Positions 1 through 6,252 are shown, numbered from the stretch's first letter. The stretch is 10,843 bases of DNA from an uncultured Prevotellaceae bacterium (GCA_902771155.1 CACXVS010000064.1:1-10843); one strand, 5' to 3'. Program-made: numbers and translations. Notes: generated by a model from the letters alone, not told the origin.

Positions 1-555
1 AAAGTTTTTCTGCCAGTTATCGTCAGTATACATACCATAGGCGATATGTCCCTTGAGAGACAGCCATTTTCGGGTTCCGGGAATCGCCCAGTAGTCGGGA
101 AGGGCAAGTCGCACCTGAGGCACTGGGCGGGCATTGATGCCAAGTGTCTGCGAACCTGTGCTCAGCTCTTGGTTCTTCAGTTCCATCGGCTGTTCCTTGG
201 CACCTACTGTGAGTACACCTTTCAGCCAGCGGCCTTCGACATACGCCTGCTGCACTACCAGCGTACTAGTAAAACCTGCAGCCACAGCCAGATCGGCACC
301 ATAGCCAATGCCCCACTTACGGCCATCATCGAGGGAGAGCGGGCGCTGGAGAGCACCACGAAGATAACCATTCGAAGTCTTCAGCGAACTCAAACCGTAC
401 TTGTTGGCATTCAGCCACAAGGGGGTATGATCGCCACTGGAGAGTGTAGCCTGCATCTCCACACGATACTGCAGACTGTCGAATAGCGAACGATTCTCTG
501 CACTGACAGTCTGATAGCTACACATTATTAATAATATAGAAGCGAAATATCTCAT
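1..555 (-). CDS. Capsule assembly Wzi-family outer-membrane protein, N-terminal 185 residues (partial)
   Basis: The minus strand reads open from an ATG at 555-553 to the window edge, giving 185 residues without a stop; the C-terminal part lies outside. The protein starts with a short signal peptide (MRYFASILLIMCSYQTVSA) and continues with RVEMQATLSSGDHTPLWLNA, YGLSSL, GYLRGALQRPL, QQAYVEGRW and GHIAYGMYTDD. From memory these match the Bacteroidetes branch of the Wzi family, outer-membrane beta-barrels. E. coli Wzi helps hold capsule at the cell surface; the exact role of Bacteroidetes members is less certain. A -7 box (TAATTTTG, 571-564 on the minus strand) lies only 8 bases from the ATG, so the leader would be very short. 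The gene diverges from the His/Gly/Ser-rich gene at 714. The family call is fairly firm and the function is inferred. Confidence 0.8.
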   Translation of the reverse strand, partial: MRYFASILLIMCSYQTVSAENRSLFDSLQYRVEMQATLSSGDHTPLWLNANKYGLSSLKTSNGYLRGALQRPLSLDDGRKWGIGYGADLAVAAGFTSTLVVQQAYVEGRWLKGVLTVGAKEQPMELKNQELSTGSQTLGINARPVPQVRLALPDYWAIPGTRKWLSLKGHIAYGMYTDDNWQKNF

Positions 556-563
556 ATCGGGTA

Positions 564-571
564 CAAAATTA
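564..571 (-). promoter_or_regulatory. -7 promoter box of the Wzi-family gene
   Basis: The minus strand reads TAATTTTG, a full match to the Bacteroidetes -7 consensus TAnnTTTG. It ends 8 bases before the ATG, which would put the transcription start only a few bases from the start codon. No good TTTG -33 box is visible 19-21 bases upstream. Confidence 0.5.
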
Positions 572-600
572 CAAAAAAAAACGAGAAAAGATACACTTAT

Positions 601-633
601 AGGGAAAATCCCCTCCCTGTTTAGGGAAAATCC
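601..633. repeat. Direct repeat AGGGAAAATCC x2 between divergent promoters
   Basis: AGGGAAAATCC occurs at 601-611 and again at 623-633, 22 bases apart start to start, or about two helical turns. Each copy contains a small dyad, GGA-AAA-TCC. The second copy ends exactly where the TTTG -33 box of the plus-strand gene begins (634). The pair also lies upstream of the minus-strand Wzi promoter. This is the layout expected of an operator for a regulator that binds direct repeats. No regulator is identified, so the role is inferred. Confidence 0.45.
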
Positions 634-665
634 TTTGCAAACCTGCCGATTTTGTCGTTTCTTTG
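634..665 (+). promoter_or_regulatory. Promoter of the His/Gly/Ser-rich secreted protein
   Basis: TTTG at 634-637 and TTTCTTTG at 658-665 are separated by 20 bases. This matches the Bacteroidetes layout TTTG-N19/20-TAnnTTTG with one mismatch in the -7 box (T for A at its second base). It leaves a leader of roughly 40 bases before the ATG at 714. Confidence 0.5.
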
Positions 666-713
666 CACTGTGAAACAGAAAAAGAATGTCGAACAAGCAA
701 AAATGATACGATT

Positions 714-1730
714 ATGAAGAAGATGTTTTTCGCACTGATGGTGATGCTGACCACAACGATGGCGGCAAGCGCAATGAGCTACGAGCAGGCCCGCAGCGAG
801 GCTCTGTTCCTCACCGACAAGATGGCATACGAGCTGAATCTGACTGACGAGCAGTACGAGGCAGCTTACGAAATCAATCTCGACTACCTGATGGGGGTAA
901 CAGGACGTGCAGATGTTTTCGGCACCTACTGGGAGCGCAGGAATCTCGATCTCAGCTATATCCTGCTCGACTGGCAGTGGAGTGCCTATCTGGCAGCTAA
1001 CTATTTCTATCGTCCGCTCTACTGGGAGGCAGGCTACTGGCACTTCGGTGTCTATCGCCGCTATCCGCACCGTGACTATTTCTACTTCGGGCGTCCGCAC
1101 TTCTATGCTACCTATCGCGGCGGACATGCCTGGCATATTCATGGCGGACATGGCTACTACTACGGACGCAGAGAGCACTTCCGTTCATCCCCAAGAGCGC
1201 ACTTCGGCATGCACGACCGTTGGAACCGTGGTGACTTCCGCACACCTCATCACAGCTCTACACGCATCACAGCAGGACCGAATCATGGCCATCATGGAGG
1301 TAGGATCGGCAGCAATGCCTCAGGCTACAACCGTCCAATGAATTCTGGAAACGGTAACGTGAATCGCAGACCAAGCAACAGCTTCGGTGGCTCATACGGC
1401 AACAGACCGAGTGGTGGTTCTTATGGCAACAGACCGAATAGCGGCTCTTACAGCAGCAGTTCAAATGTGAACAGAGCGCCTTCACGCCTCACTGAGAATT
1501 CTCACATGAACAGCAGTTCGCGCCATGGAAGCTATATGGGACACGGCAGCAACCCCAGCCGTCCCTCTCACTCTTTCGGAGGCTCATTCTCAGGCGGCTC
1601 TCGTTCTAGCGGTTCGTTCTCTGGAAGCTCTCACTCTGGTGGTTCGTTCTCTGGTGGCTCTCACGGTGGAGGTTCTCACTCTGGCGGTTCACGAGGTGGT
1701 GGTGGCGGTCACTTCGGAGGCCACAGATAA
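714..1730 (+). CDS. Secreted His/Gly/Ser-rich protein of unknown function
   Basis: This is a 338-residue protein. I chose the ATG at 714 because it begins a clear signal peptide (residues 1-20, MKKMFFALMVMLTTTMAASA); an in-frame ATG at 663 lies inside the -7 box and is unlikely. Residues 21-65 look helical and contain LTDEQ (43-47), reminiscent of the LTxxQ motif of Spy/CpxP-type periplasmic proteins. Residues about 75-150 are very rich in Tyr, Trp, Phe and His. The rest is low complexity: His clusters (HGHHGG), two 9-residue repeats around SYGNRP, then about 50 residues of Gly/Ser/His ending in GGHFGGHR. The protein is probably exported to the periplasm or cell surface. The His clusters could bind metal ions, but this is a guess. 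It ends 6 bases before the stop codon of the convergent phosphatase gene, with no terminator seen between them. I cannot assign a function. Confidence 0.75.
   Translation: MKKMFFALMVMLTTTMAASAMSYEQARSEALFLTDKMAYELNLTDEQYEAAYEINLDYLMGVTGRADVFGTYWERRNLDLSYILLDWQWSAYLAANYFYRPLYWEAGYWHFGVYRRYPHRDYFYFGRPHFYATYRGGHAWHIHGGHGYYYGRREHFRSSPRAHFGMHDRWNRGDFRTPHHSSTRITAGPNHGHHGGRIGSNASGYNRPMNSGNGNVNRRPSNSFGGSYGNRPSGGSYGNRPNSGSYSSSSNVNRAPSRLTENSHMNSSSRHGSYMGHGSNPSRPSHSFGGSFSGGSRSSGSFSGSSHSGGSFSGGSHGGGSHSGGSRGGGGGHFGGHR
1389..1442 (+). repeat. Two in-frame 27-base units inside the Gly/Ser-rich region
   Basis: Two adjacent 27-base units (1389-1415 and 1416-1442) encode G-S-Y-G-N-R-P followed by SG or NS. 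A third, decayed unit starts at 1443 with GSYSSS. Third-position changes between units suggest an older duplication kept at protein level. Confidence 0.6.
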
Positions 1731-1736
1731 ACAAGG

Positions 1737-2243
1737 CTACAGTTCGAGCGTACGGACTTCCGCATTCGACATCCTCTGAATATCGCTCATTGACTTTTTA
1801 TAATATACTGCCTGGATGGCCTTGTTCATGATTCCATGGCCTACAGCCAGCACCTTCTTTCCCGGGAATGTCGCCCTGACATAAGCGATGAATTCGCCAG
1901 CCCTGGAAAGAAGGTTTTCTAATGTCTCAATGTCATCGGGCCACACCTCGCCCTTCAGTTCAGGGATAAAGCGTCCTGTAAAACTGCCCCAGTCGCGCTC
2001 ACGCAGCAAAGGGGTCGTCTGCACCTCAAGTCCATGAGGCTCTGCGATTATCCTTGCAGTATCGACAGAACGTTTCAGGTCACTGGCGATAATGGCATCG
2101 AGCTGACGGTCTTTCCATGTCTCACTCAACTGAGTAGCCTGGAGAATACCGTTCTCATTGAGCTCCCCCTGTGTCTGTCCCTGCATGATCTGACGGGCAT
2201 TATCCACCGTTTCTCCATGCCTGACTAAGTATAATGTGGTCAT
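1737..2243 (-). CDS. Histidine phosphatase family protein (phosphoglycerate mutase-like)
   Basis: This is a 168-residue protein of the histidine phosphatase superfamily, branch 1. The catalytic motif LVRHGE is at residues 6-11, with H9 expected to carry the phosphate. R58 (SDLKRSVDTA), E82 (LRERDWG) and H136 (VGHG) fit the other active-site positions. The length suits a small cobC/GpmB-like phosphatase rather than a full glycolytic mutase (about 250 residues). There is no signal peptide, so it is probably cytosolic. The substrate cannot be told from sequence; candidates in the family include sugar phosphates, nucleotides and alpha-ribazole phosphate. It is transcribed away from the DUF308 gene at 2313, and no convincing -7 box was found for it. 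Confidence 0.85.
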   Translation of the reverse strand: MTTLYLVRHGETVDNARQIMQGQTQGELNENGILQATQLSETWKDRQLDAIIASDLKRSVDTARIIAEPHGLEVQTTPLLRERDWGSFTGRFIPELKGEVWPDDIETLENLLSRAGEFIAYVRATFPGKKVLAVGHGIMNKAIQAVYYKKSMSDIQRMSNAEVRTLEL

Positions 2244-2254
2244 AATTATTTAAA

Positions 2255-2285
2255 TTTCTTGCACTATAAACTTTTTGTAAATTTG
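2255..2285 (+). promoter_or_regulatory. Promoter of the DUF308 membrane protein gene
   Basis: TAAATTTG at 2278-2285 is a full match to TAnnTTTG. TTTC at 2255-2258, 19 bases upstream, is a near match to the TTTG -33 box. The start site would lie about 20-25 bases before the ATG at 2313. Confidence 0.6.
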
Positions 2286-2312
2286 CAGCGCAAAATCAAG
2301 ATAATAACGTAT

Positions 2313-3014
2313 ATGAAGATATTACAAAGTTCTGTTTTCCGTGCCATCTGTGCCATCGCCGTCGGTATCCTATTGATTAAATATCCAGATAATACTGTTA
2401 CGTGGATCACTGTGGCCATCGGTGTCCTGTTCCTGCTTTCAGGACTGATTTCACTGATTGTCTATATAAACGCCCGCAAAAACGTGTCGGAGTATAAGAT
2501 CATTGATGCCGAGGGACGCGTGGTGGCAGGCGAGAAACCCACCTTTCCCATCGTTGGTGTGGGTAGTCTGATTCTGGGATTCCTGCTTGCACTGACACCC
2601 AACATCTTTATCACTGCCCTGATGTATATCATCGGCGGCATTCTGATTCTGGGAGCTATCAACCAGTATATGAACCTGATCAACGCCCGTAGGTTTGGTA
2701 AGGTAGGCTTAGGCTACTGGGTGTTCCCGTCTGTCATCTTGCTGATTGGTCTCTATGTCATCATCAAGCCCATGGTTCCTGCCAGTATGGCGATGCTCAT
2801 TCTGGGTTGGTGCTCGCTGCTCTATGGCGTGACAGAATTAATCAATTCCATCAAATTCCACACTGACAAGAAGAAATTCAGGGAGGCGCAGGAGATCCAA
2901 GTGGCAGAGGAGGTCGTAGAGAATACCGAGGAACTGACGGCTGAAGAGGTCAAGGACGAAGCACCCGCTGATAATACTCAGCTTTCCGTTCCAACTTCAT
3001 CGGATAAGCTCTAG
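2313..3014 (+). CDS. DUF308/HdeD-like integral membrane protein
   Basis: This is a 233-residue protein. I chose the ATG at 2313 because an upstream in-frame ATG at 2259 falls before the -7 box at 2278. About six hydrophobic segments are visible, among them AICAIAVGILLI, ITVAIGVLFLLSGLISLIVY, LILGFLLAL, ALMYIIGGILILGAI, VFPSVILLIGLYVII and AMLILGWCSLLYGVTELI. The pattern of paired helices with a conserved YxIxGxxxLxxG style fits the DUF308/HdeD family, inner-membrane proteins; E. coli HdeD is linked to acid stress. A soluble loop (residues about 55-77) follows the second helix. The last 45 or so residues form a Glu/Asp-rich cytosolic tail. The last 65 bases overlap the 3' end of the convergent glycosylase gene. 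The fold call is reasonable; the function is unknown. Confidence 0.75.
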   Translation: MKILQSSVFRAICAIAVGILLIKYPDNTVTWITVAIGVLFLLSGLISLIVYINARKNVSEYKIIDAEGRVVAGEKPTFPIVGVGSLILGFLLALTPNIFITALMYIIGGILILGAINQYMNLINARRFGKVGLGYWVFPSVILLIGLYVIIKPMVPASMAMLILGWCSLLYGVTELINSIKFHTDKKKFREAQEIQVAEEVVENTEELTAEEVKDEAPADNTQLSVPTSSDKL

Positions 3015-3513
3015 AACTGCTGGGCATGCGATAGAGACGCAACTGACGGCCTTCGAATGCGAAGGCGGCATATTCACCCACCTTTGGAGGTTCAACACCA
3101 AACTGGCGACAGGCTATTTCTGTGGCCAGTTGACCTGCCGTAACGATACTTTCGCATAAAGGAAGGTCGCGCACCATCTGACGGAGATCTGTCTCTTCCA
3201 CGATTTCCAGATCTTTGTCTGAGGCAGTACCCGTCGTGCGACGGATACGCGTAGCGGTATCAAAGAGGGCGATACCTTGAGTTTCGAGAAAAGGAACCAA
3301 CTGCTCCAAACGGAAACACTTATGGGCAGCATCGACAAAATAATCCTTATCCTGAAAGAAGAGCAGTCCGAAGATGCGCCACATGTCGTTGATGAAATTC
3401 GGATAATAGAACTTCATCGACCATCGCTTCTCCGAAGGAGGAAAAGTGCCAAGCATCAGTAGCCTGGCACCTTTAGGGAGAAATGGTTGGAAAGGATGAC
3501 GCTCTACCTCCAT
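2950..3513 (-). CDS. Uracil-DNA glycosylase family protein (Mug-like)
   Basis: This is a 187-residue protein. Residues 19-53 contain LMLGTFPPSEKRWSMKFYYP and NDMWRIFG, which correspond to the first active-site motif and following helix of the uracil-DNA glycosylase/Mug superfamily. MPSSSRAYPM (163-172) corresponds to the C-terminal DNA-intercalation motif (family type hPSxS). Members remove uracil or mismatched thymine from DNA, starting base excision repair. The usual catalytic Asn or Asp of motif 1 is not obvious here, so activity is unproven. The ATG shares its A with the udk stop (TAATG), and an AGAGG sits just upstream of it, suggesting translational coupling. Its last 21 codons lie opposite the 3' end of the DUF308 gene. 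It is the last gene of a minus-strand operon. Confidence 0.75.
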   Translation of the reverse strand: MEVERHPFQPFLPKGARLLMLGTFPPSEKRWSMKFYYPNFINDMWRIFGLLFFQDKDYFVDAAHKCFRLEQLVPFLETQGIALFDTATRIRRTTGTASDKDLEIVEETDLRQMVRDLPLCESIVTAGQLATEIACRQFGVEPPKVGEYAAFAFEGRQLRLYRMPSSSRAYPMKLERKAEYYQRVLRP

Positions 3514-4148
3514 TACCTCTTGCCCAATTCCTCTATCACCTCTTCTGTGAACCCTTGGATATAGGTTCTCAGGATATCGATGCCACGCTTGTTCTCACGT
3601 CCCCAAGGAATGATCAGGTCGGCAAACTTCTTCGTGGGTTCAATAAACTGCTCGTGCATGGGTTTCACATCGTTTTCATAGTGGTCGAGCACCATTTCGA
3701 CGGTACGTCCACGCTCCACGACATCACGACGGATATTACGGATCAGGCGCACGTCACTGTCGGTGTCTACATAAATCTTCAGATCCATCATATCACGGAG
3801 TTTCTTGTAATGAAGCGTCATGATACCTTCGAGAATGATGACGGGCTTCGGCTCTACATGGACGGTCTCTGGCAGACGATTGGAGATGACATAGGAATAG
3901 GTGGGCTGTTCGACGGCCTCACCGTTTTTCAGTTTCTTGATATGTTCTGTCAGCAGTTTCCAGTCGAAGGCATCAGGATGGTCGAAGTTAATCTGCTTCC
4001 GCTCCTCCGGTGTCAGATCGGTAGTGTCATTATAATACGAATCCAAAGGAATGACTGCTGCACAACGAGGAGGCAGCGCCTTGGCAATACGCTTTACGAC
4101 GGTGGTCTTGCCTGAACCTGAACCGCCCGCGATTCCAATAATAATCAT
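3513..4148 (-). CDS. udk: Uridine kinase
   Basis: This is a 211-residue cytosolic enzyme that phosphorylates uridine and cytidine to UMP and CMP with ATP or GTP, the entry step of pyrimidine salvage. The Walker A motif GGSGSGKT is at residues 8-15. The LDSYY segment (35-39) holds the likely catalytic Asp36, NFDHPDAFDW (54-63) binds the nucleoside, and RRDVVERGR (140-148) is the Arg-rich lid. The length equals the usual bacterial Udk (about 210). The stop overlaps the glycosylase ATG by one base. Upstream, 42 bases made almost wholly of heptamer repeats separate it from the broken endonuclease gene. No separate -7 box is seen there, so transcription probably comes from the promoter at 5153-5123. 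Confidence 0.95.
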   Translation of the reverse strand: MIIIGIAGGSGSGKTTVVKRIAKALPPRCAAVIPLDSYYNDTTDLTPEERKQINFDHPDAFDWKLLTEHIKKLKNGEAVEQPTYSYVISNRLPETVHVEPKPVIILEGIMTLHYKKLRDMMDLKIYVDTDSDVRLIRNIRRDVVERGRTVEMVLDHYENDVKPMHEQFIEPTKKFADLIIPWGRENKRGIDILRTYIQGFTEEVIEELGKR

Positions 4149-4155
4149 ATACTAT

Positions 4156-4197
4156 TTACTTTTCACTTTTCACCTTTCACTTCTCACTTTTCACTTC
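4156..4197 (-). repeat. Six heptamer tandem repeats (minus strand consensus RAAGTGA)
   Basis: On the minus strand six 7-base units follow each other without gaps: GAAGTGA, AAAGTGA, GAAGTGA, AAGGTGA, AAAGTGA, AAAGTAA. The array starts inside the last codons of the endonuclease gene and supplies its TGA stop (4193-4191). It fills nearly all of the spacer to the udk ATG (4148). A second heptamer array with a different unit lies at 8257-8284. The role is unknown. Confidence 0.85.
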
Positions 4198-5103
4198 TCC
4201 AAGTACACCACCGTCGGCAGATGGTCACTATAGCCATTGAGCCACTGGCCGCCAGCATGTGTACGCAGGGTATTACCCTTGTAAGGACCATCCTGCTGAA
4301 TCAGATAAGGGCGACGAAACACTTGATAGTCAGTCAGTTTCAGACCTGTGTCTCCCAAGAGTGATGACGAGACGATAATCTGGTCGAACAGATTCCATGA
4401 ACCTTGGAACTGCAGGGTGCCTTCACCCGCAGCCAACACGTTCCACCAAGGATTATAGAGGTCGCCCTCGCCTACCTCGGCCTTTTCGCGCTTGGCTCCC
4501 AGACACTTTGCCATCGAAGGGTCCTGAGGATCGTCGTTCATATCGCCCATAATCAGCAGCTTTACCTGCGGGTCATCCTCCAGCCAGTGTACCACTCACA
4601 ATCAGGAATCCACGACTGGCACGGTTGGCATCCTCTGGCAACCTATATATATAAGGTACGAGCTTCACGTTTCGCACACTGAAACGGGCAGGGTCATAGA
4701 GCAAGGCACAGTCCACACCACGCTGGTCTGGCCCCTCGATATGCACAAACTGATAATTGCGGGCTTTGAGCGGAGCCTCGTTGCAGAGATCCGTCAGACA
4801 TCTGGCGTTTTCCACCTCAGCCACCCCGATGGCTGCGCAACCTTCCTGCAACTTGTCGGTACCCATCTCGGAAAGCACACGCGCCATGTTATGCAACTTG
4901 TTGACATATTTCTCCCCAGTCCATTTAAAGGTACCTTCAGCCAGGAACTCATAATCGTTCTTGCCTTCGTCATGACAGGTATCAAACAAGTTCTCCAGGT
5001 TATAAAAGCCAATCGCATAGTCGACCTTTCCGCCGTCTGGACGGGAGGCGCTGACTGTCGTTGTTGCCAAGAAAGCCCCTAAAATTAATAGTAATATTCT
5101 CAT
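4191..5103 (-). pseudogene. Secreted endonuclease/exonuclease/phosphatase-family protein, broken by an internal deletion
   Basis: Two reading frames together make one gene. The first (ATG at 5103, stop TGA at 4575-4573) has a signal peptide (MRILLLILGAFLATTTVSAS), the motif GFYNLENLFDT (32-42), VAEVEN (94-99) and RGVDCALLY (128-136). The second (open through 4595 to the stop at 4193-4191) carries LLIMGDMNDDP, GSWNLFDQIIV and YSDHLPTV. These are the ordered metal and active-site motifs of the DNase I/ExoIII-like superfamily. What is missing between SGTLAG and WLEDDPQVK is a stretch that I judge, from memory of Bacteroides homologues, to be about 33 residues including the HxPSR segment with the equivalent of the DNase I catalytic His. 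The join also shifts the frame. Neither half should be active. It heads the operon with udk, and its promoter is intact. An assembly error is the other possible cause. Confidence 0.8.
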
Positions 5104-5122
5104 ATATGATCATTTATGAGTG

Positions 5123-5153
5123 CAAATATACCACAAAAATCTGAGCAAACAAA
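5123..5153 (-). promoter_or_regulatory. Promoter of the endonuclease-udk-glycosylase operon
   Basis: The minus strand reads TTTG (5153-5150), then 19 bases, then TATATTTG (5130-5123). This is a complete match to the Bacteroidetes consensus. The leader to the ATG at 5103 is about 15 bases. It diverges from the rpmE2 promoter. Confidence 0.75.
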
Positions 5154-5171
5154 GAAAAAGGGGCAAAAAAG

Positions 5172-5203
5172 TTTGTAGATTCCAAAAAAACTTCGTACCT
5201 TTG
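5172..5203 (+). promoter_or_regulatory. Promoter of rpmE2
   Basis: TTTG at 5172-5175 and TACCTTTG at 5196-5203 are separated by 20 bases, a full consensus match. This leaves a leader of about 45 bases before the ATG, containing a small CGC-TTTAT-GCG hairpin (5208-5218). Confidence 0.8.
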
Positions 5204-5253
5204 CACCCGCTTTATGCGAAAATTGTATTTAAACATTAATATTTAACTCAAAA

Positions 5254-5508
5254 ATGAAAAAAGGTATTCATCCAGAAAACTATCGCCCCGTCGTATTCAA
5301 GGATATGTCCAACGGCGATATGTTCCTTTCGAGGTCTACAGCAAAGACGAATGATACAGTAGAATTCGAAGGCGAAACTTACCCAGTGGTAAAAGTCGAA
5401 ATCTCTAGCACCTCTCACCCGTTCTACACTGGTAAGAGCAAGCTCGTTGACACCGCAGGTCGTGTTGATAAGTTCATGAGCCGCTACGGTAAGGCTGCGA
5501 AGAAGTAA
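5254..5508 (+). CDS. rpmE2: 50S ribosomal protein bL31, type B
   Basis: This is an 84-residue basic ribosomal protein of the large subunit, part of the bridge to the small subunit. [19 protein letters not shown] at the N-terminus and the HPFYTGKSK and [11 protein letters not shown] segments are diagnostic of the longer type B form. The zinc-binding cysteines of type A L31 are absent, so this is the zinc-independent version. It has its own consensus promoter upstream and a strong terminator downstream, so it is probably transcribed alone. Confidence 0.97.
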   Translation: MKKGIHPENYRPVVFKDMSNGDMFLSRSTAKTNDTVEFEGETYPVVKVEISSTSHPFYTGKSKLVDTAGRVDKFMSRYGKAAKK

Positions 5509-5529
5509 GAATTATAGCCGCAAATTTAT

Positions 5530-5577
5530 AAAGGCGCGTTCTTGGTAGTTGCATATGCCAATGACGCGTCTTTTTTA
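5530..5577 (+). terminator. Rho-independent terminator of rpmE2
   Basis: AAAGGCGCGT (5530-5539) pairs with ACGCGTCTTT (5564-5573), with one G-T wobble. An inner TTGG/CCAA pairing extends the stem, and a run of six T follows (5571-5576). Confidence 0.85.
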
Positions 5578-5592
5578 CTTAAAAAAAGTAGT

Positions 5593-5631
5593 GAAAAAAA
5601 GTGAAAACATTCGTGTTTTCACTTCTTTTTT
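5593..5631 (+). terminator. AT-rich hairpin with TTCG loop just upstream of gpx
   Basis: AAGTGAAAACA (5599-5609) pairs perfectly with TGTTTTCACTT (5614-5624) around a TTCG loop. An A-run precedes and a T-run (5626-5631) follows, with one mismatch. It has terminator form but ends two bases before the -7 box of the next gene and covers its -33 region. It could be a second terminator, or a control element of the gpx promoter. The loop is closed by an A-T pair, so it is not the extra-stable C(UUCG)G type. Confidence 0.55.
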
Positions 5632-5632
5632 G

Positions 5633-5640
5633 TAACTTTG
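5633..5640 (+). promoter_or_regulatory. -7 promoter box of the glutathione peroxidase gene
   Basis: TAACTTTG matches TAnnTTTG. No clear TTTG is present 19-21 bases upstream, where the hairpin loop lies. The leader to the ATG at 5675 is about 30 bases. Confidence 0.65.
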
Positions 5641-5674
5641 TACCCAAGAACTTAACACGTCTATAAAATAAGAA

Positions 5675-6226
5675 ATGAAAACCGTTTACGATTTCACTGT
5701 CAAGGACAGAAAAGGCAAAGACGTATCTCTGAAAGAGTACGCCAATGAAGTGTTGCTGATTGTCAATACAGCAACCAAGTGTGGATTCACCCCTCAATAC
5801 GACGAACTGGAGAAACTCTATGAGAAGTATCATGCACAGGGCTTTGAAATCCTCGATTTCCCCTGCAACCAGTTCGGACAGCAGGCTCCTGGTACCGACG
5901 AGAGTATCCATGAGTTCTGCAAGCTGAACTTCGGCACAGAGTTCCCCCGCTTCAAGAAGATCAAGGTCAATGGTGAAGATGCCGATCCCCTCTACAAGTT
6001 CCTTCAGGAGCAGAAGGGTTTTGCAGGATGGGATATGAGCCATCAGATTGCTCCCCTCCTCGAGGACATGCTCTCAAAGGCTGATCCCGACTACAAGCAG
6101 AAGCCCGACATCAAATGGAACTTTACCAAGTTCCTTATCAACAAGAAGGGACAGGTCGTTGCACGCTTCGAAGCAACGGAGAATATCGCCAACATTGAGG
6201 CGCAGATTGAAGAATTGCTGAAATAA
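5675..6226 (+). CDS. Glutathione peroxidase family protein, probably thioredoxin-dependent
   Basis: This is a 183-residue thiol peroxidase that reduces hydrogen peroxide or organic hydroperoxides. NTATKCGFT places the peroxidatic Cys at residue 36, where animal enzymes have selenocysteine. FPCNQFGQQAPGT (62-74) and WNFTKF (148-153) supply the Gln, Trp and Asn of the active site. A further Cys at 82 (EFCKLNFG) sits where yeast Gpx3 has its resolving cysteine (Cys36/Cys82), which points to a disulfide cycle recycled by thioredoxin rather than glutathione. There is no signal peptide, so it is cytosolic. It has its own promoter and a strong terminator. Confidence 0.95.
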   Translation: MKTVYDFTVKDRKGKDVSLKEYANEVLLIVNTATKCGFTPQYDELEKLYEKYHAQGFEILDFPCNQFGQQAPGTDESIHEFCKLNFGTEFPRFKKIKVNGEDADPLYKFLQEQKGFAGWDMSHQIAPLLEDMLSKADPDYKQKPDIKWNFTKFLINKKGQVVARFEATENIANIEAQIEELLK

Positions 6227-6252
6227 GGAACCTCTTCAAACATAATCACATC

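Noticed and set aside
663..713. Earlier in-frame ATG for the His/Gly/Ser-rich protein
   Set aside because: It falls inside the -7 box and would place 17 polar residues before a clear signal peptide.
621..1178. A 185-codon minus-strand frame opposite the start of the secreted His-rich gene
   Set aside because: The plus strand has a promoter, signal peptide and family-like features; the minus frame has none and overlaps the promoter region.
2259..2312. Earlier in-frame ATG for the DUF308 protein
   Set aside because: It precedes the -7 box at 2278-2285, so it would not be in the transcript.
3483..4115. A 210-codon plus-strand frame opposite udk
   Set aside because: The minus strand encodes a full-length uridine kinase with Walker A motif; the plus frame is its shadow.
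4156..4197. The heptamer array as a CRISPR array
   Set aside because: Units are 7 bases with no spacers between them, and no cas gene is near.
4191..4595. Downstream half of the endonuclease gene as an independent gene from a GTG start
   Set aside because: It lacks the N-terminal metal-binding half of the domain and has no promoter or start context; it is better read as the rear part of a broken gene.
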